DNA of 37,751 bases from CALIBK01 sp037444165 (lineage in GTDB: Bacteria > Desulfobacterota > BSN033 > UBA1163): positions 1 through 37,751 of the forward strand of contig JBBIMX010000017.1 of NCBI GenBank assembly GCA_037444165.1. The letters are read 5' to 3'. Positions 24,231-31,840 of this stretch are shown here, piece by piece. A program made the translations under genes and the position numbers. Position 1 is the first letter of the stretch, and each line of letters begins with the position of its first letter. The notes beneath the pieces were generated by a model. It was not told the DNA's origin. It saw only the letters and a list, made by a program, of their open reading frames with translations, and did not search any database.

Positions 24231-25381
24231 AGAAGGTCATTACCGGGAATCAGGCAGTGGCCTATGGAGTCATTTTAAGCCGTGTCGAAGTGGTCTCGGC
24301 TTATCCCATTACCCCTCAAACGACGATTGTCGAGGAACTTTCTGAATTAATTGCCAATGGCCGACTCCAAACCCGATTTTTAAAGGTGGAATCCGAACAT
24401 TCGGCCATGGCTGCTCTGATTGGAGCTTCCACCGGAGGGGTGAGATGTTTTACAGCCACTTCCTCCCATGGATTAGCCTATATGCACGAGATGCTCCATT
24501 GGGCCTCCGGGGCTCGCCTCCCTATTGTCATGGTGAACGTCAATCGAGCTATTGGACCACCCTGGAATATCTGGAGTGATCAAAGCGATTCCCTCTCCCA
24601 GAGAGATACCGGGTGGATCCAGCTCTACTGCGAAAACAATCAAGAGGTTCTGGATACGATTCTTCAGGCTTACCGGATCGCAGAAACCGTAAGGCTACCC
24701 GTAATGGTGGTCCTGGATGCCTTTGTCCTTTCCCACACGTCTGAACCGGTTGAGATTCCAAGCATGGAGGAGGCAGAGGCGTTTTTACCCCCCTACTGTT
24801 CTCCTTATCCCCTCGATCCTCAAGAGCCAAAATCCTTTTCGGTGATCACCACTCCGGAGTATTTCTTTGAGTTTCGATATAAGATTCAGAAGGCCATGGA
24901 GGAGGTTCCGGAGGTCTGTCAACAGGTAGAAGAGGAGTTCTACTCCCGTTTTAAAAGAAGATATGGCGCGGTTGAAAAATACGGGGATGAGCAGGCTGAA
25001 GTTCTTCTTCTCACTTCTGGAACCGTGACGAGCACTTCAAGAATCGTCGTAAAGAAATGGAGGGAGGAAGGGGTAAATATCGCTGGATTAAAAATCAAGA
25101 GGTTTCGCCCCTTTCCGGCTAAAGAGATTGGGGAGGCCATAAAGGGGGCAAAGAAATTGGCCGTAATCGATCGGAATCTCTCAGCGGGTGTAGGCGGAAT
25201 CTTTGCTCAAGAATTAAGGGCCGCCCTTTATTCCCAAGAGGAAAGGCCTGCCATATTTGGATTTGTCTCAGGATTGGGAGGGAGGGATATCACTCCAGAA
25301 CTACTCGAAGAGGCCATTCAATATACCCTTGTCCATTCTCAACCTAAAGAGGAGATTTTATGGTTGGGACTAAAAAGGTAA
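24227..25381 (+). CDS. 2-oxoacid:acceptor oxidoreductase alpha subunit
   Basis: This is the alpha subunit of the 2-oxoacid oxidoreductase (384 aa from ATG 24227, after AGAGGAGG). Motifs are the start MKKVITGNQAVAYGVILSRV, AYPITPQTTIVEEL (thiamine-pyrophosphate-domain interface), FLKVESEHSAMAALIGAS, and the C-terminal KRFRPFP and DRNLSAGVGG. The family covers pyruvate, 2-oxoisovalerate, 2-oxoglutarate, indolepyruvate and phenylglyoxylate enzymes. The substrate cannot be fixed from motifs; the pan genes next door hint at a branched 2-oxo acid. The upstream and downstream overlaps show one translation unit. Confidence 0.95.
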   Translation: MKKVITGNQAVAYGVILSRVEVVSAYPITPQTTIVEELSELIANGRLQTRFLKVESEHSAMAALIGASTGGVRCFTATSSHGLAYMHEMLHWASGARLPIVMVNVNRAIGPPWNIWSDQSDSLSQRDTGWIQLYCENNQEVLDTILQAYRIAETVRLPVMVVLDAFVLSHTSEPVEIPSMEEAEAFLPPYCSPYPLDPQEPKSFSVITTPEYFFEFRYKIQKAMEEVPEVCQQVEEEFYSRFKRRYGAVEKYGDEQAEVLLLTSGTVTSTSRIVVKKWREEGVNIAGLKIKRFRPFPAKEIGEAIKGAKKLAVIDRNLSAGVGGIFAQELRAALYSQEERPAIFGFVSGLGGRDITPELLEEAIQYTLVHSQPKEEILWLGLKR

Positions 25382-26262
25382 ATACAAACAAGATAAAACT
25401 CCCTGCAGGGGAGCATTTGGGTCGTGGGCATCTGGCCTGTGCAGGATGTGGAGCAGCCATCGCGATGAGACTGACCTTAAAGGCCCTTGGAGAGAGGGTG
25501 ATAATGGTATTTCCAGCCTCCTGCTGGTCCATCATTCCTGGGTTCTGGCCTTATTCGAGTTTTCGAATAAATGCCGTCCACGCAGGTTTTGTGACCGGGG
25601 GGGCAACCGCCTCCGGCCTGCGGGCTGCCCTTGATGTGAAAGGGGATAATGAGACCTTGGTCGCCGTTTGGGGAGGAGATGGAGGTACCTTTGACATTGG
25701 GCTTCAGGCCCTTTCAGGGGCAGCGGAACGAAACGAAGACTTCCTCTATATTTGTAACGATAATGAAGGTTACATGAATACAGGAACCCAGAGGAGTTCA
25801 GCCACTCCCCTGATGGCCTGGACAACGACCACCCCTGTCAGTCAGCCCAAAGAGAATCCCAAAAAGGATATGATGGCCATTATGGCCGATCATCAGATTC
25901 CTTATGCAGCCACCGCGACAATCGCCTATCCCGAGGACCTGATTCGAAAAATGGAAAAGGCTAGGAGCATTCGGGGAACTCGATTCATTCATCTACTCTC
26001 CCCCTGTCCTCCGGGCTGGAGAATTCCTTCCGAGATTTCTGTGAAGATCTCAAGGCTGGCCGTCCGATCTCGGGTGTTTCCCCTCTATGAGATTGAGAAC
26101 GGAAGGAGGTATACCCTCCAGGAAGAAAAACGGATCGTTCCGGTTAAGGAATATCTCAAACTCCAGGGTCGATTCAGCCATCTCAGTGAGAGTCAAATCG
26201 AGGAGATTCAAAAAAGGGTCGATGAGGCTTGGGAGCGACTGAAGAGGAGGGTCCGCTGTTAG
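25360..26262 (+). CDS. 2-oxoacid:acceptor oxidoreductase beta subunit (thiamine diphosphate)
   Basis: This is the catalytic beta subunit (300 aa), which binds thiamine diphosphate and one 4Fe-4S cluster. The TPP motif is GDGGTFDIG at 106-114, followed by NDNEGYMNTGTQRSS. Four cysteines fit the cluster: C27 and C30 (ACAGCG), C55 and C216 (SPCPPGW). It decarboxylates the 2-oxo acid to an acyl-CoA or acid while reducing the cluster. The ATG lies inside the last codons of the alpha gene, after AGAGGAG. Its end is 10 bp from the convergent NRAMP gene. Confidence 0.95.
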   Translation: MVGTKKVNTNKIKLPAGEHLGRGHLACAGCGAAIAMRLTLKALGERVIMVFPASCWSIIPGFWPYSSFRINAVHAGFVTGGATASGLRAALDVKGDNETLVAVWGGDGGTFDIGLQALSGAAERNEDFLYICNDNEGYMNTGTQRSSATPLMAWTTTTPVSQPKENPKKDMMAIMADHQIPYAATATIAYPEDLIRKMEKARSIRGTRFIHLLSPCPPGWRIPSEISVKISRLAVRSRVFPLYEIENGRRYTLQEEKRIVPVKEYLKLQGRFSHLSESQIEEIQKRVDEAWERLKRRVRC

Positions 26263-26272
26263 GACGTCTTAT

Positions 26273-27529
26273 TCAGATCATTAAAAAGAGGAAGATGAGG
26301 GTGAACCCGATCATCAAGAGGGCGGTGGCCCAGGCGATGAAATTAAAGAGGGGACCATTGGTGTAGTTCATCATCAATTTCTTATCATTGATGAGAAGGA
26401 GCATGAAGATAAGGACAAAAGGAAGGACCATTCCGTTAATCACTTGGGAAAAATACATGATCGGAATGAGAGGAATCTCTGGATAAAGGATCACCCCTGC
26501 TCCCAGGAAGATCATCAAAGAATAGATTCCATAGAATTGGGGAGCCTCGACAAACTTTTTATCGATTCCCACCTCCCATCCCAATCCCTCACAGATAAGA
26601 TAGGTCGTGGACAGGGGAAGAATGGAGGCAGCAAAGAGGGAGGCATTGACCAGCCCAAAGGCGAAGAGATAGGTGCAATATTTTCCCGCCAAAGGTTTAA
26701 GGGAGAGGGCAGCATCCTTGGCTGTTTCAATACGAATCCCATGTTTGAAGAGGGTCTCTGCGCAAACCAGAATGATGAAGAAAGCCACGATATGGACGAC
26801 CACGGAACCTGTAATGACGTCAAATCGAGCGTATTTATACTCCTCGATCTTGATTCCTTTTTCCACAATAGAGGCCTGGAGATAGAACTGCATCCATGGA
26901 GCAATGGTGGTTCCTACGAGGCCAATCAACATGGTGATTTCAGAAGACTGGAAGCTTAACTGGGGATGGAGAAGTTGCTCAAAGACATGAGCCCAATCGG
27001 GTTTGACCAGAATCCCTGTGATGATATAAGAGAGATAAAAGACACAGGCAATCAGAAAGGCCTTCTCCACTGTTTTATAGGTCCCTTTGACCACCATCCA
27101 CCACACCAGGAGGGCACTCAAAGGTACAGAAACGAATTTCTCCACACCAAAGATCTCCATCCCCGCTGCCACTCCGGCGAAGTTAGAAATGGCATTCCCC
27201 ATATTGGTGAGGAACATTCCGATCATCAGATAGAAGGTCACTTTGGCTCCAAATTTCTCACGAATAAGATCGGAAAGGCCCTTGCCGGTGACCACTCCCA
27301 TTCGAGCACACATCTCCTGAATCACAATGAGGGCGATCATGATGGGAATGAGGGACCAGACCAACTTGAGTCCGAACTCCGCTCCAGCCAGGGAGTAGGT
27401 GGTGATCCCTCCTGCATCATTGTCCACATTGGAGGTGATGATCCCTGGCCCCATCAGGAGGAAGAAGAGACCGATCGTTCTCCAGAGGGATTGCTTAGAG
27501 GCGGAAATCCATTTTTTATAATCGCTCAT
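26273..27529 (-). CDS. NRAMP-family divalent metal transporter with altered metal site
   Basis: This is an 11-helix inner-membrane metal carrier of the NRAMP/SLC11 fold (418 aa). In helix 1 the usual DPGN reads D36-N37-D38-A39, and in helix 6 the usual A-x-x-MPH reads T207-T-I-A210-P211-W212. Thus the metal-coordinating Met of Mn/Fe transporters is Ala and the nearby Ala is Thr. As I recall, these two helix-6 changes are shared by the NRAMP-related Mg2+ transporters (NRMT), which supports Mg2+ or a broad hard-cation range. It follows the MgtE_N-CBS gene by 57 bp, in keeping with that role. Length and membrane layout are normal. Confidence 0.85.
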   Translation of the reverse strand: MSDYKKWISASKQSLWRTIGLFFLLMGPGIITSNVDNDAGGITTYSLAGAEFGLKLVWSLIPIMIALIVIQEMCARMGVVTGKGLSDLIREKFGAKVTFYLMIGMFLTNMGNAISNFAGVAAGMEIFGVEKFVSVPLSALLVWWMVVKGTYKTVEKAFLIACVFYLSYIITGILVKPDWAHVFEQLLHPQLSFQSSEITMLIGLVGTTIAPWMQFYLQASIVEKGIKIEEYKYARFDVITGSVVVHIVAFFIILVCAETLFKHGIRIETAKDAALSLKPLAGKYCTYLFAFGLVNASLFAASILPLSTTYLICEGLGWEVGIDKKFVEAPQFYGIYSLMIFLGAGVILYPEIPLIPIMYFSQVINGMVLPFVLIFMLLLINDKKLMMNYTNGPLFNFIAWATALLMIGFTLIFLFLMI

Positions 27530-27586
27530 CCTTCTTTTCTTTGTTCAGGAGGTTCTTCTCCCCGGGGGACTGAATGGTTTGGAGGA

Positions 27587-28834
27587 TTATCCAGCATCAG
27601 GAGCCAATACTTCTAATACACTCCTAAAACTAATGACTCCCTTCAGATGGTTCTCCTCATCCACGACCGGTAAAGCCCGGAATCCATATTTTGCAAAGGC
27701 CTCCACCACTTCCTTTTGATCCTCGTCGAGTTTTACACTCACCACCCTGGGGCCCTTGATCTCAGAGAGGGATTGATGGGATTTAGCCGTGAGAAGGTCT
27801 CGAATGCTGACCACTCCTTGGAGGACCTCCTCCTCATCCACAATATAGATATAATCCACAATATCTAAATGAGGAGCCTCTGCCCTCAACCGAGCCATAG
27901 CCGCCTCCACAGGGGTCTCAGGAGGCAGATGGAGATAGGCCGTTGTCATGAGACCTCCAGCAGTCTCCTCGGGGTGAATCAGGAGTTCTCTTAAATCCTC
28001 TGCGATTTTCTCTTCCATCCCTTCGAGAATCTTCTCTGCCCTCTCCTCTGGAAGATCAGCCAGGAGGTCAGCCGCGTCACTGGGGGACATCTCCTCCATG
28101 ATATCTGAGGCCTTCTCCACGGGAATCGTTTCGATCAAAGCCTTTTGAATCTTAGGGTCAATTTCTTCGAGCGTCTCAGCAGCCATTTCCGTATCGAGAG
28201 CTCGAAAGATGGCGGATCGTTCCCGGCTGCTCAGATCCTCGATGATGTCGGCCAGATCAGCAGGATGGAGGTGGGAGAGTTTTTTCTGAGAGACACTGAG
28301 TTGAAGGAGGTCCGATCCGGAGAGGAGCTGGACATATTTCCAGGAAATGAATTGGTTGGGCAGCACATAGGAGAAGAGCCACTGCAGAATCTTGTCCATC
28401 ATCCTCTCCCATCCTACTCGTCTCATCAACCCCCTGAAGCCCACGTCCACATGGACCAGTCTTAAACGGGAGTCGACCCGTAGGAAATGGAGATCATTGA
28501 CTCGAACCACCTTGGCTCCATAGGTATCTACGATCTGTTTGTCCAGGACCTCTTCTCTGAGGAAGATGATCTCTTTTTGGGAATGAAGGGTTTTTGGATC
28601 CTCGAGGCCTTCTTCAGAGCAAAGGAGCCGGGGTTCGATTTGTTGGATCTTTTCCCAAGGAAGATAAGCCTCTCTTTTTCGATTTCTTCGAAGGATCATT
28701 CCAATAATGAGAGGGTAAGGTTCGGCTCTCTCCGCAACGAGATCGAAAATCTTCCCTAAGGTCTCTCCTGCAGAATGATAGACCTTTCGATTTAAAAACT
28801 CGCTGAAAAAATAGAACTCCTTTAGTTGTTCCAT
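27587..28834 (-). CDS. MgtE N-domain and CBS-pair protein without a channel
   Basis: This is a 415-aa cytoplasmic protein. A PRC-barrel-like N-terminus (about 10-150) precedes an MgtE_N superhelical domain (about 165-290, with HPADLADIIEDLS and SPSDAADLLADLP repeats). A CBS pair follows (about 300-410, MTTAYLHLPPETPVEAAM ... ALPVVDEENHLKGVIS). In MgtE these domains close the Mg2+ channel when Mg2+ is high, but the five-helix channel domain is absent here. The next gene is an NRAMP-type transporter, so I infer a detached Mg2+ sensor that gates or regulates it. The ATG is at 28834. Confidence 0.87.
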   Translation of the reverse strand: MEQLKEFYFFSEFLNRKVYHSAGETLGKIFDLVAERAEPYPLIIGMILRRNRKREAYLPWEKIQQIEPRLLCSEEGLEDPKTLHSQKEIIFLREEVLDKQIVDTYGAKVVRVNDLHFLRVDSRLRLVHVDVGFRGLMRRVGWERMMDKILQWLFSYVLPNQFISWKYVQLLSGSDLLQLSVSQKKLSHLHPADLADIIEDLSSRERSAIFRALDTEMAAETLEEIDPKIQKALIETIPVEKASDIMEEMSPSDAADLLADLPEERAEKILEGMEEKIAEDLRELLIHPEETAGGLMTTAYLHLPPETPVEAAMARLRAEAPHLDIVDYIYIVDEEEVLQGVVSIRDLLTAKSHQSLSEIKGPRVVSVKLDEDQKEVVEAFAKYGFRALPVVDEENHLKGVISFRSVLEVLAPDAG

Positions 28835-28859
28835 TTAAACCCTTTTGTCTCTTCTATCA

Positions 28860-28870
28860 CCCCGAAGGGG
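28860..28870 (-). promoter_or_regulatory. Short leader hairpin of the MgtE_N-NRAMP operon
   Basis: Within the predicted leader an 11-nt hairpin (CCCC-UUC-GGGG on the mRNA) starts about 20 nt after the promoter start site. It is too small for an M-box Mg2+ riboswitch, which needs about 160 nt. A stabilising or translational role is possible. Confidence 0.35.
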
Positions 28871-28896
28871 AAGATTGGCTGGGGAAGCTTTTCTTT

Positions 28897-28925
28897 TTTA
28901 TAAATGACTTTTCGGGGAGTGTCAA
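28897..28925 (-). promoter_or_regulatory. Strong sigma-70-type promoter of the MgtE_N-NRAMP operon
   Basis: On the minus strand TTGACA (28925-28920), a 17-bp spacer and TATAAA (28902-28897) give one of the best promoter matches in the window. The -35 hexamer overlaps the TGA stop of the upstream 277-aa gene. The predicted start near 28890 gives a leader of about 55 nt. Confidence 0.7.
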
Positions 28926-29755
28926 AGGAAAACGGTTTTGATCTCTCCCGGAGCCATCCTTTCAAGGATGAGCTTCACCTCATCCATCAGATCCTCTCTA
29001 AACCCTTTTAGAGATGGAACTCTCAGGAGGAGGCATTTGAGTTTCCTAAACTCTTCTTCCTCAATGAATCTTCGAAGGAGTTCCTCGACCTCCTGAGTAG
29101 AGACCTCCTTCAGATGGATAAAGAGGCCACGGAGCTCATCCTTAGAGAAGCGTTCGATTACATCGTGTTCCCTCAGCTTGGCTCTTAGATAGATGGCATT
29201 AATGAGGTCTGTCCCACCTTGAATGGAGAAGAGAGTGAATCCCCGATTCTCCTCGCTCACCCCTCGCATTTCTTGGGCTCCAGCTTCAGAGGGCTTTTCA
29301 TAATTTAATTCTTTCAGAAGTCTTAGGTTTCTCAGGAAGAGAACCTGGTGATCCCGTGAACGAAACCACTGGAAGGGAAACCCTTTGGAAACCTCTTCCC
29401 TCCTTTTGGCTTTTGCCTGTTTTTGTATCAAAGTATATTCCACTTTTGAATAAAGATTCTTAGCGAGAAACCCAAATTCAATGATCTCCCGGTCTCGCAG
29501 GGGGTTCCGATGATAATACTGCCGATACTTTCCCTGGAGGAGTTGCTGAATCGCTTTGATCTCTGCGAGCCTGTTTTGAATCTCCTTATAAAGTTGACGG
29601 ATCTCAACGATGATCTCTTGAGGAACTTCTCGCTCCGGAGTGACTAAAAGGGACATCTCCTTAAAATTTTCTATACTCTCCTTGAGAGAGTAATAGTTTT
29701 GCTGAATCGTTCTTTCTAAACTCTCGGCGTATTGTTGGACCGGATCCTTTGGCAT
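28922..29755 (-). CDS. Unrecognised 277-aa protein downstream of a diguanylate cyclase
   Basis: I do not recognise this protein. It is soluble, highly charged and mostly helical, without a signal peptide or membrane segment. Residues about 1-90 look like a coiled-coil or helical bundle (repeated Glu/Gln/Lys/Arg). A Trp-Phe-Arg segment near 125 (PFQWFRSRDHQV) and a low-complexity linker (about 155-175) divide it from a C-terminal helical region (about 195-277) rich in Glu and Leu. No c-di-GMP-binding PilZ motif is visible. Its start follows the GGDEF stop by 3 bp, so the two are coupled and may form a signalling pair. Confidence 0.7.
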   Translation of the reverse strand: MPKDPVQQYAESLERTIQQNYYSLKESIENFKEMSLLVTPEREVPQEIIVEIRQLYKEIQNRLAEIKAIQQLLQGKYRQYYHRNPLRDREIIEFGFLAKNLYSKVEYTLIQKQAKAKRREEVSKGFPFQWFRSRDHQVLFLRNLRLLKELNYEKPSEAGAQEMRGVSEENRGFTLFSIQGGTDLINAIYLRAKLREHDVIERFSKDELRGLFIHLKEVSTQEVEELLRRFIEEEEFRKLKCLLLRVPSLKGFREDLMDEVKLILERMAPGEIKTVFL

Positions 29756-29758
29756 CTC

Positions 29759-30787
29759 CTATCCTTCAACCCGATTCCGTCCTTTTCTTTTGGCTCGATA
29801 AAGGGCGTGGTCTGCTTCTCGAATCAGATCCGTGACCGTGGAGACGGCGGGTGAAAAGGTCGCGATTCCAATGCTGACCGTCAGATTTTGATTGGGTTGC
29901 TGACGTTCATTAGGGAAAGAAGTCTCCGCGACGATCCTTCTTATTCGTTCGGCAATCTCCCAGGCCTTCTCCTTTCCCGCATTAATCAGGATAGCCGCAA
30001 ATTCTTCACCCCCATAGCGGGCAACAATATCGCTCTGTCTCACCCCTTGATGGAGAAGATGGGCAATGCCACGGAGCACCTCATCTCCGGCTAAATGTCC
30101 ATTTCTGTCATTATAATGTTTGAAATAGTCAATGTCGATCATCAGCAGGGAGAGCTCGGTAGGGTAACGCCGTTGACGTTCGACTTCCAGAGTGAGTTGT
30201 TGAATGAAGAATCGGTGATTATAGATTCCTGTCAAGTCATCTGTATAAGAGAGCAGGAGCGCCTCTTCCCTCATCTTTTCCACTTCCTTGACCTTCTCCT
30301 TAAAGAGATCTTTGATGGCCTGAAGTTCCCTGGCATACTCATCCCTCTCTCGGATCCTTTCCATCAATTGCCTCTTTAACCTCTCCCACTCCTCCGTCGA
30401 TTGAATTTTCTCTCTCAGATCTTTCAACTGGATAAAATAGGTCTCCTCCTTCATCGCTCCGAAGAGTTCGACAGGAATCTTTAGCCCATCTTTATTGAGG
30501 ATATGGAAGGTCTCGACCACTTCCTTTCCCTCCCTCATCGCTTCAAACTGGTCCATCGCCTTACCGGCCTCCTCAAGAGGAAGGATCTCAAGAAAAGTCA
30601 TTCCGGAGAGCTCCTCCCAGTGGTAGCCTAACAGTTCCATCCCTTTCGGATTTGCTTTTAAAAACTCTTTTTTCTGATTGAGGAGGAAGAGCGGATCTCG
30701 GATCATTTCAAAGGAGGATCGAAGGAGAAGCATCTCCTTTTCAAGGGCCTCGATTCGTTGTTGAATCTCTTTGAGTGAAGCACTCAT
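29759..30787 (-). CDS. PAS-GGDEF diguanylate cyclase
   Basis: This is a soluble 342-aa enzyme that makes c-di-GMP from two GTP. An N-terminal coiled coil (1-25) leads to a PAS domain (about 25-125: LFLLNQKKEFLKANPKGMELLGY), then a long coiled coil (130-178) and the GGDEF domain (180-340). The active site is GGEEF at 259-263 and the inhibitory I-site RQSD at 250-253 has the right 5-residue spacing, so both catalysis and product inhibition look intact. No membrane segment is present, so the PAS likely senses a cytoplasmic ligand or redox state. It lies 12 bp after nrdG, an unusual neighbour for a signalling gene. Confidence 0.94.
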   Translation of the reverse strand: MSASLKEIQQRIEALEKEMLLLRSSFEMIRDPLFLLNQKKEFLKANPKGMELLGYHWEELSGMTFLEILPLEEAGKAMDQFEAMREGKEVVETFHILNKDGLKIPVELFGAMKEETYFIQLKDLREKIQSTEEWERLKRQLMERIRERDEYARELQAIKDLFKEKVKEVEKMREEALLLSYTDDLTGIYNHRFFIQQLTLEVERQRRYPTELSLLMIDIDYFKHYNDRNGHLAGDEVLRGIAHLLHQGVRQSDIVARYGGEEFAAILINAGKEKAWEIAERIRRIVAETSFPNERQQPNQNLTVSIGIATFSPAVSTVTDLIREADHALYRAKRKGRNRVEG

Positions 30788-30799
30788 GGATATTAATTT

Positions 30800-31480
30800 T
30801 TATACCATTTTTTGTAACGTTTTTTCCATCTCTTTTAATAGAGTTGGGTCGAAGGGCGAAACCCCCTTCAGGGAGGGATCCAGAGGATTCTCGGGATTGA
30901 AATTTTGAAGAACGATTTTTGGTCCAGGCCTTAACTGTTGACCCAGGAGAAGAAGATCTTCTATCGTGTGGAGCTGGGGAACAACCGTCATTCGAAATTC
31001 ATAATCCACCTTTCCCTCCTTCAGAATTTCAATCGATCTCCATAAGGAGTCCATATGGACTAAAACCCCCGCCGATCGTCGATAGCTAAAAGGATCTAAG
31101 GGAGCCTTGATATCCATGGCGATATAATCCACAAGTTGCTCCTCGATCAATTTTTCCAACATCTGGGGATTAGACCCATTCGTATCCAATTTCACCCGAA
31201 ACCCCCGTTTTTTGATTTCCAAAGTCAGAGCAGGGAGTTCAGGGTGGAGGGTGGGTTCCCCTCCGGTCAGGCAGATCCCATCGATCCAGTCCCGGAGGGG
31301 ATGAAGGCGTTGAAGAATGGCTTGGAGGGGAATCGACTCATACTCCTCGGGACGAAGGACGAGGGGATGGTTGTGACAGTACGGACATCGAAAGTTACAA
31401 TAAGGAAGGAAAAGGACGGAGCAGAGCTTTCCTTTCCAATCGACAAAAGAGGTTTCCAGAAAACCTTTGATTTCGATCAT
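30800..31480 (-). CDS. nrdG: Anaerobic ribonucleotide reductase activating radical-SAM protein
   Basis: NrdG is the radical-SAM activase that abstracts a hydrogen from the C-terminal glycine of NrdD. The 4Fe-4S/SAM motif C28-x3-C32-x2-C35 (YCNFRCPYCHN) is intact, followed by the SAM-binding LTGGEPTLHPELPAL. The 226-aa length is that of the longer pyruvate-formate-lyase-activase-like NrdG group. It sits with nrdD and a CxxC protein gene in one operon. The ATG is at 31480. Confidence 0.92.
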   Translation of the reverse strand: MIEIKGFLETSFVDWKGKLCSVLFLPYCNFRCPYCHNHPLVLRPEEYESIPLQAILQRLHPLRDWIDGICLTGGEPTLHPELPALTLEIKKRGFRVKLDTNGSNPQMLEKLIEEQLVDYIAMDIKAPLDPFSYRRSAGVLVHMDSLWRSIEILKEGKVDYEFRMTVVPQLHTIEDLLLLGQQLRPGPKIVLQNFNPENPLDPSLKGVSPFDPTLLKEMEKTLQKMV

Positions 31481-31513
31481 CGTTGCTTTTCATAGAAGGA
31501 GATAAGAGAGGGA

Positions 31514-31783
31514 TCAGGAAGGACTTTTCGAAATATACTGTTTGACCTCCTGGAGGGTTGGAACGACCCCTCTCCAACTGACGATCTCCTTCTCCTCCTC
31601 GTCCTCAATGACCAGAGAAGGGGTTGAAAGGATACTTCTGAAAGAGGCCTCCGCTAACCCATCGATGGTATCTAAATCGTAATGGAATACCGGGAGACCT
31701 TCTTTCTTTAATTCCTGTGCCATTTCTTTCAGGGCAGGACATTTTGGACATTTTGATTTGGTAAAGATTCTGATCAGTTTCAT
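31514..31783 (-). CDS. Thioredoxin/NrdH-like CxxC protein
   Basis: This 89-aa protein has a thioredoxin/glutaredoxin fold with the redox motif C12-P-K-C15 after the first strand (KLIRIFTKSKCPKCPALKE), a cis-Pro segment STPSLVIEDEEE and a C-terminal helix. It is of NrdH/Grx-like size. Lying between nrdD (57 bp upstream) and nrdG (33 bp downstream), it is probably the reductant for the class III reductase, as shown for thioredoxin-using NrdD enzymes, whereas the E. coli type uses formate. The ATG follows TGAGGAGGG. Confidence 0.86.
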   Translation of the reverse strand: MKLIRIFTKSKCPKCPALKEMAQELKKEGLPVFHYDLDTIDGLAEASFRSILSTPSLVIEDEEEKEIVSWRGVVPTLQEVKQYISKSPS

Positions 31784-31840
31784 TTTTCCCTCCTCAAGGC
31801 AAAGGGCAGAAGATCAAGGGAGGATCTCTTGAGTCCTTCA

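Noticed and set aside
26444..27616. Plus-strand ORFs antisense to the NRAMP gene
   Set aside because: They have His/Gly-rich, charged translations typical of the complement of membrane-protein codons; the NRAMP frame is clearly coding.
28835..28921. M-box Mg2+ riboswitch upstream of the MgtE_N-NRAMP operon
   Set aside because: The leader is only about 55 nt, with one small hairpin, far shorter than an M-box.
31814..31832. Hairpin between nrdD and the thioredoxin-like gene
   Set aside because: The 8-bp stem with a G-U pair exists on the plus strand; on the transcribed minus strand it has an A-C mismatch and no U-run, so it is not a convincing terminator.
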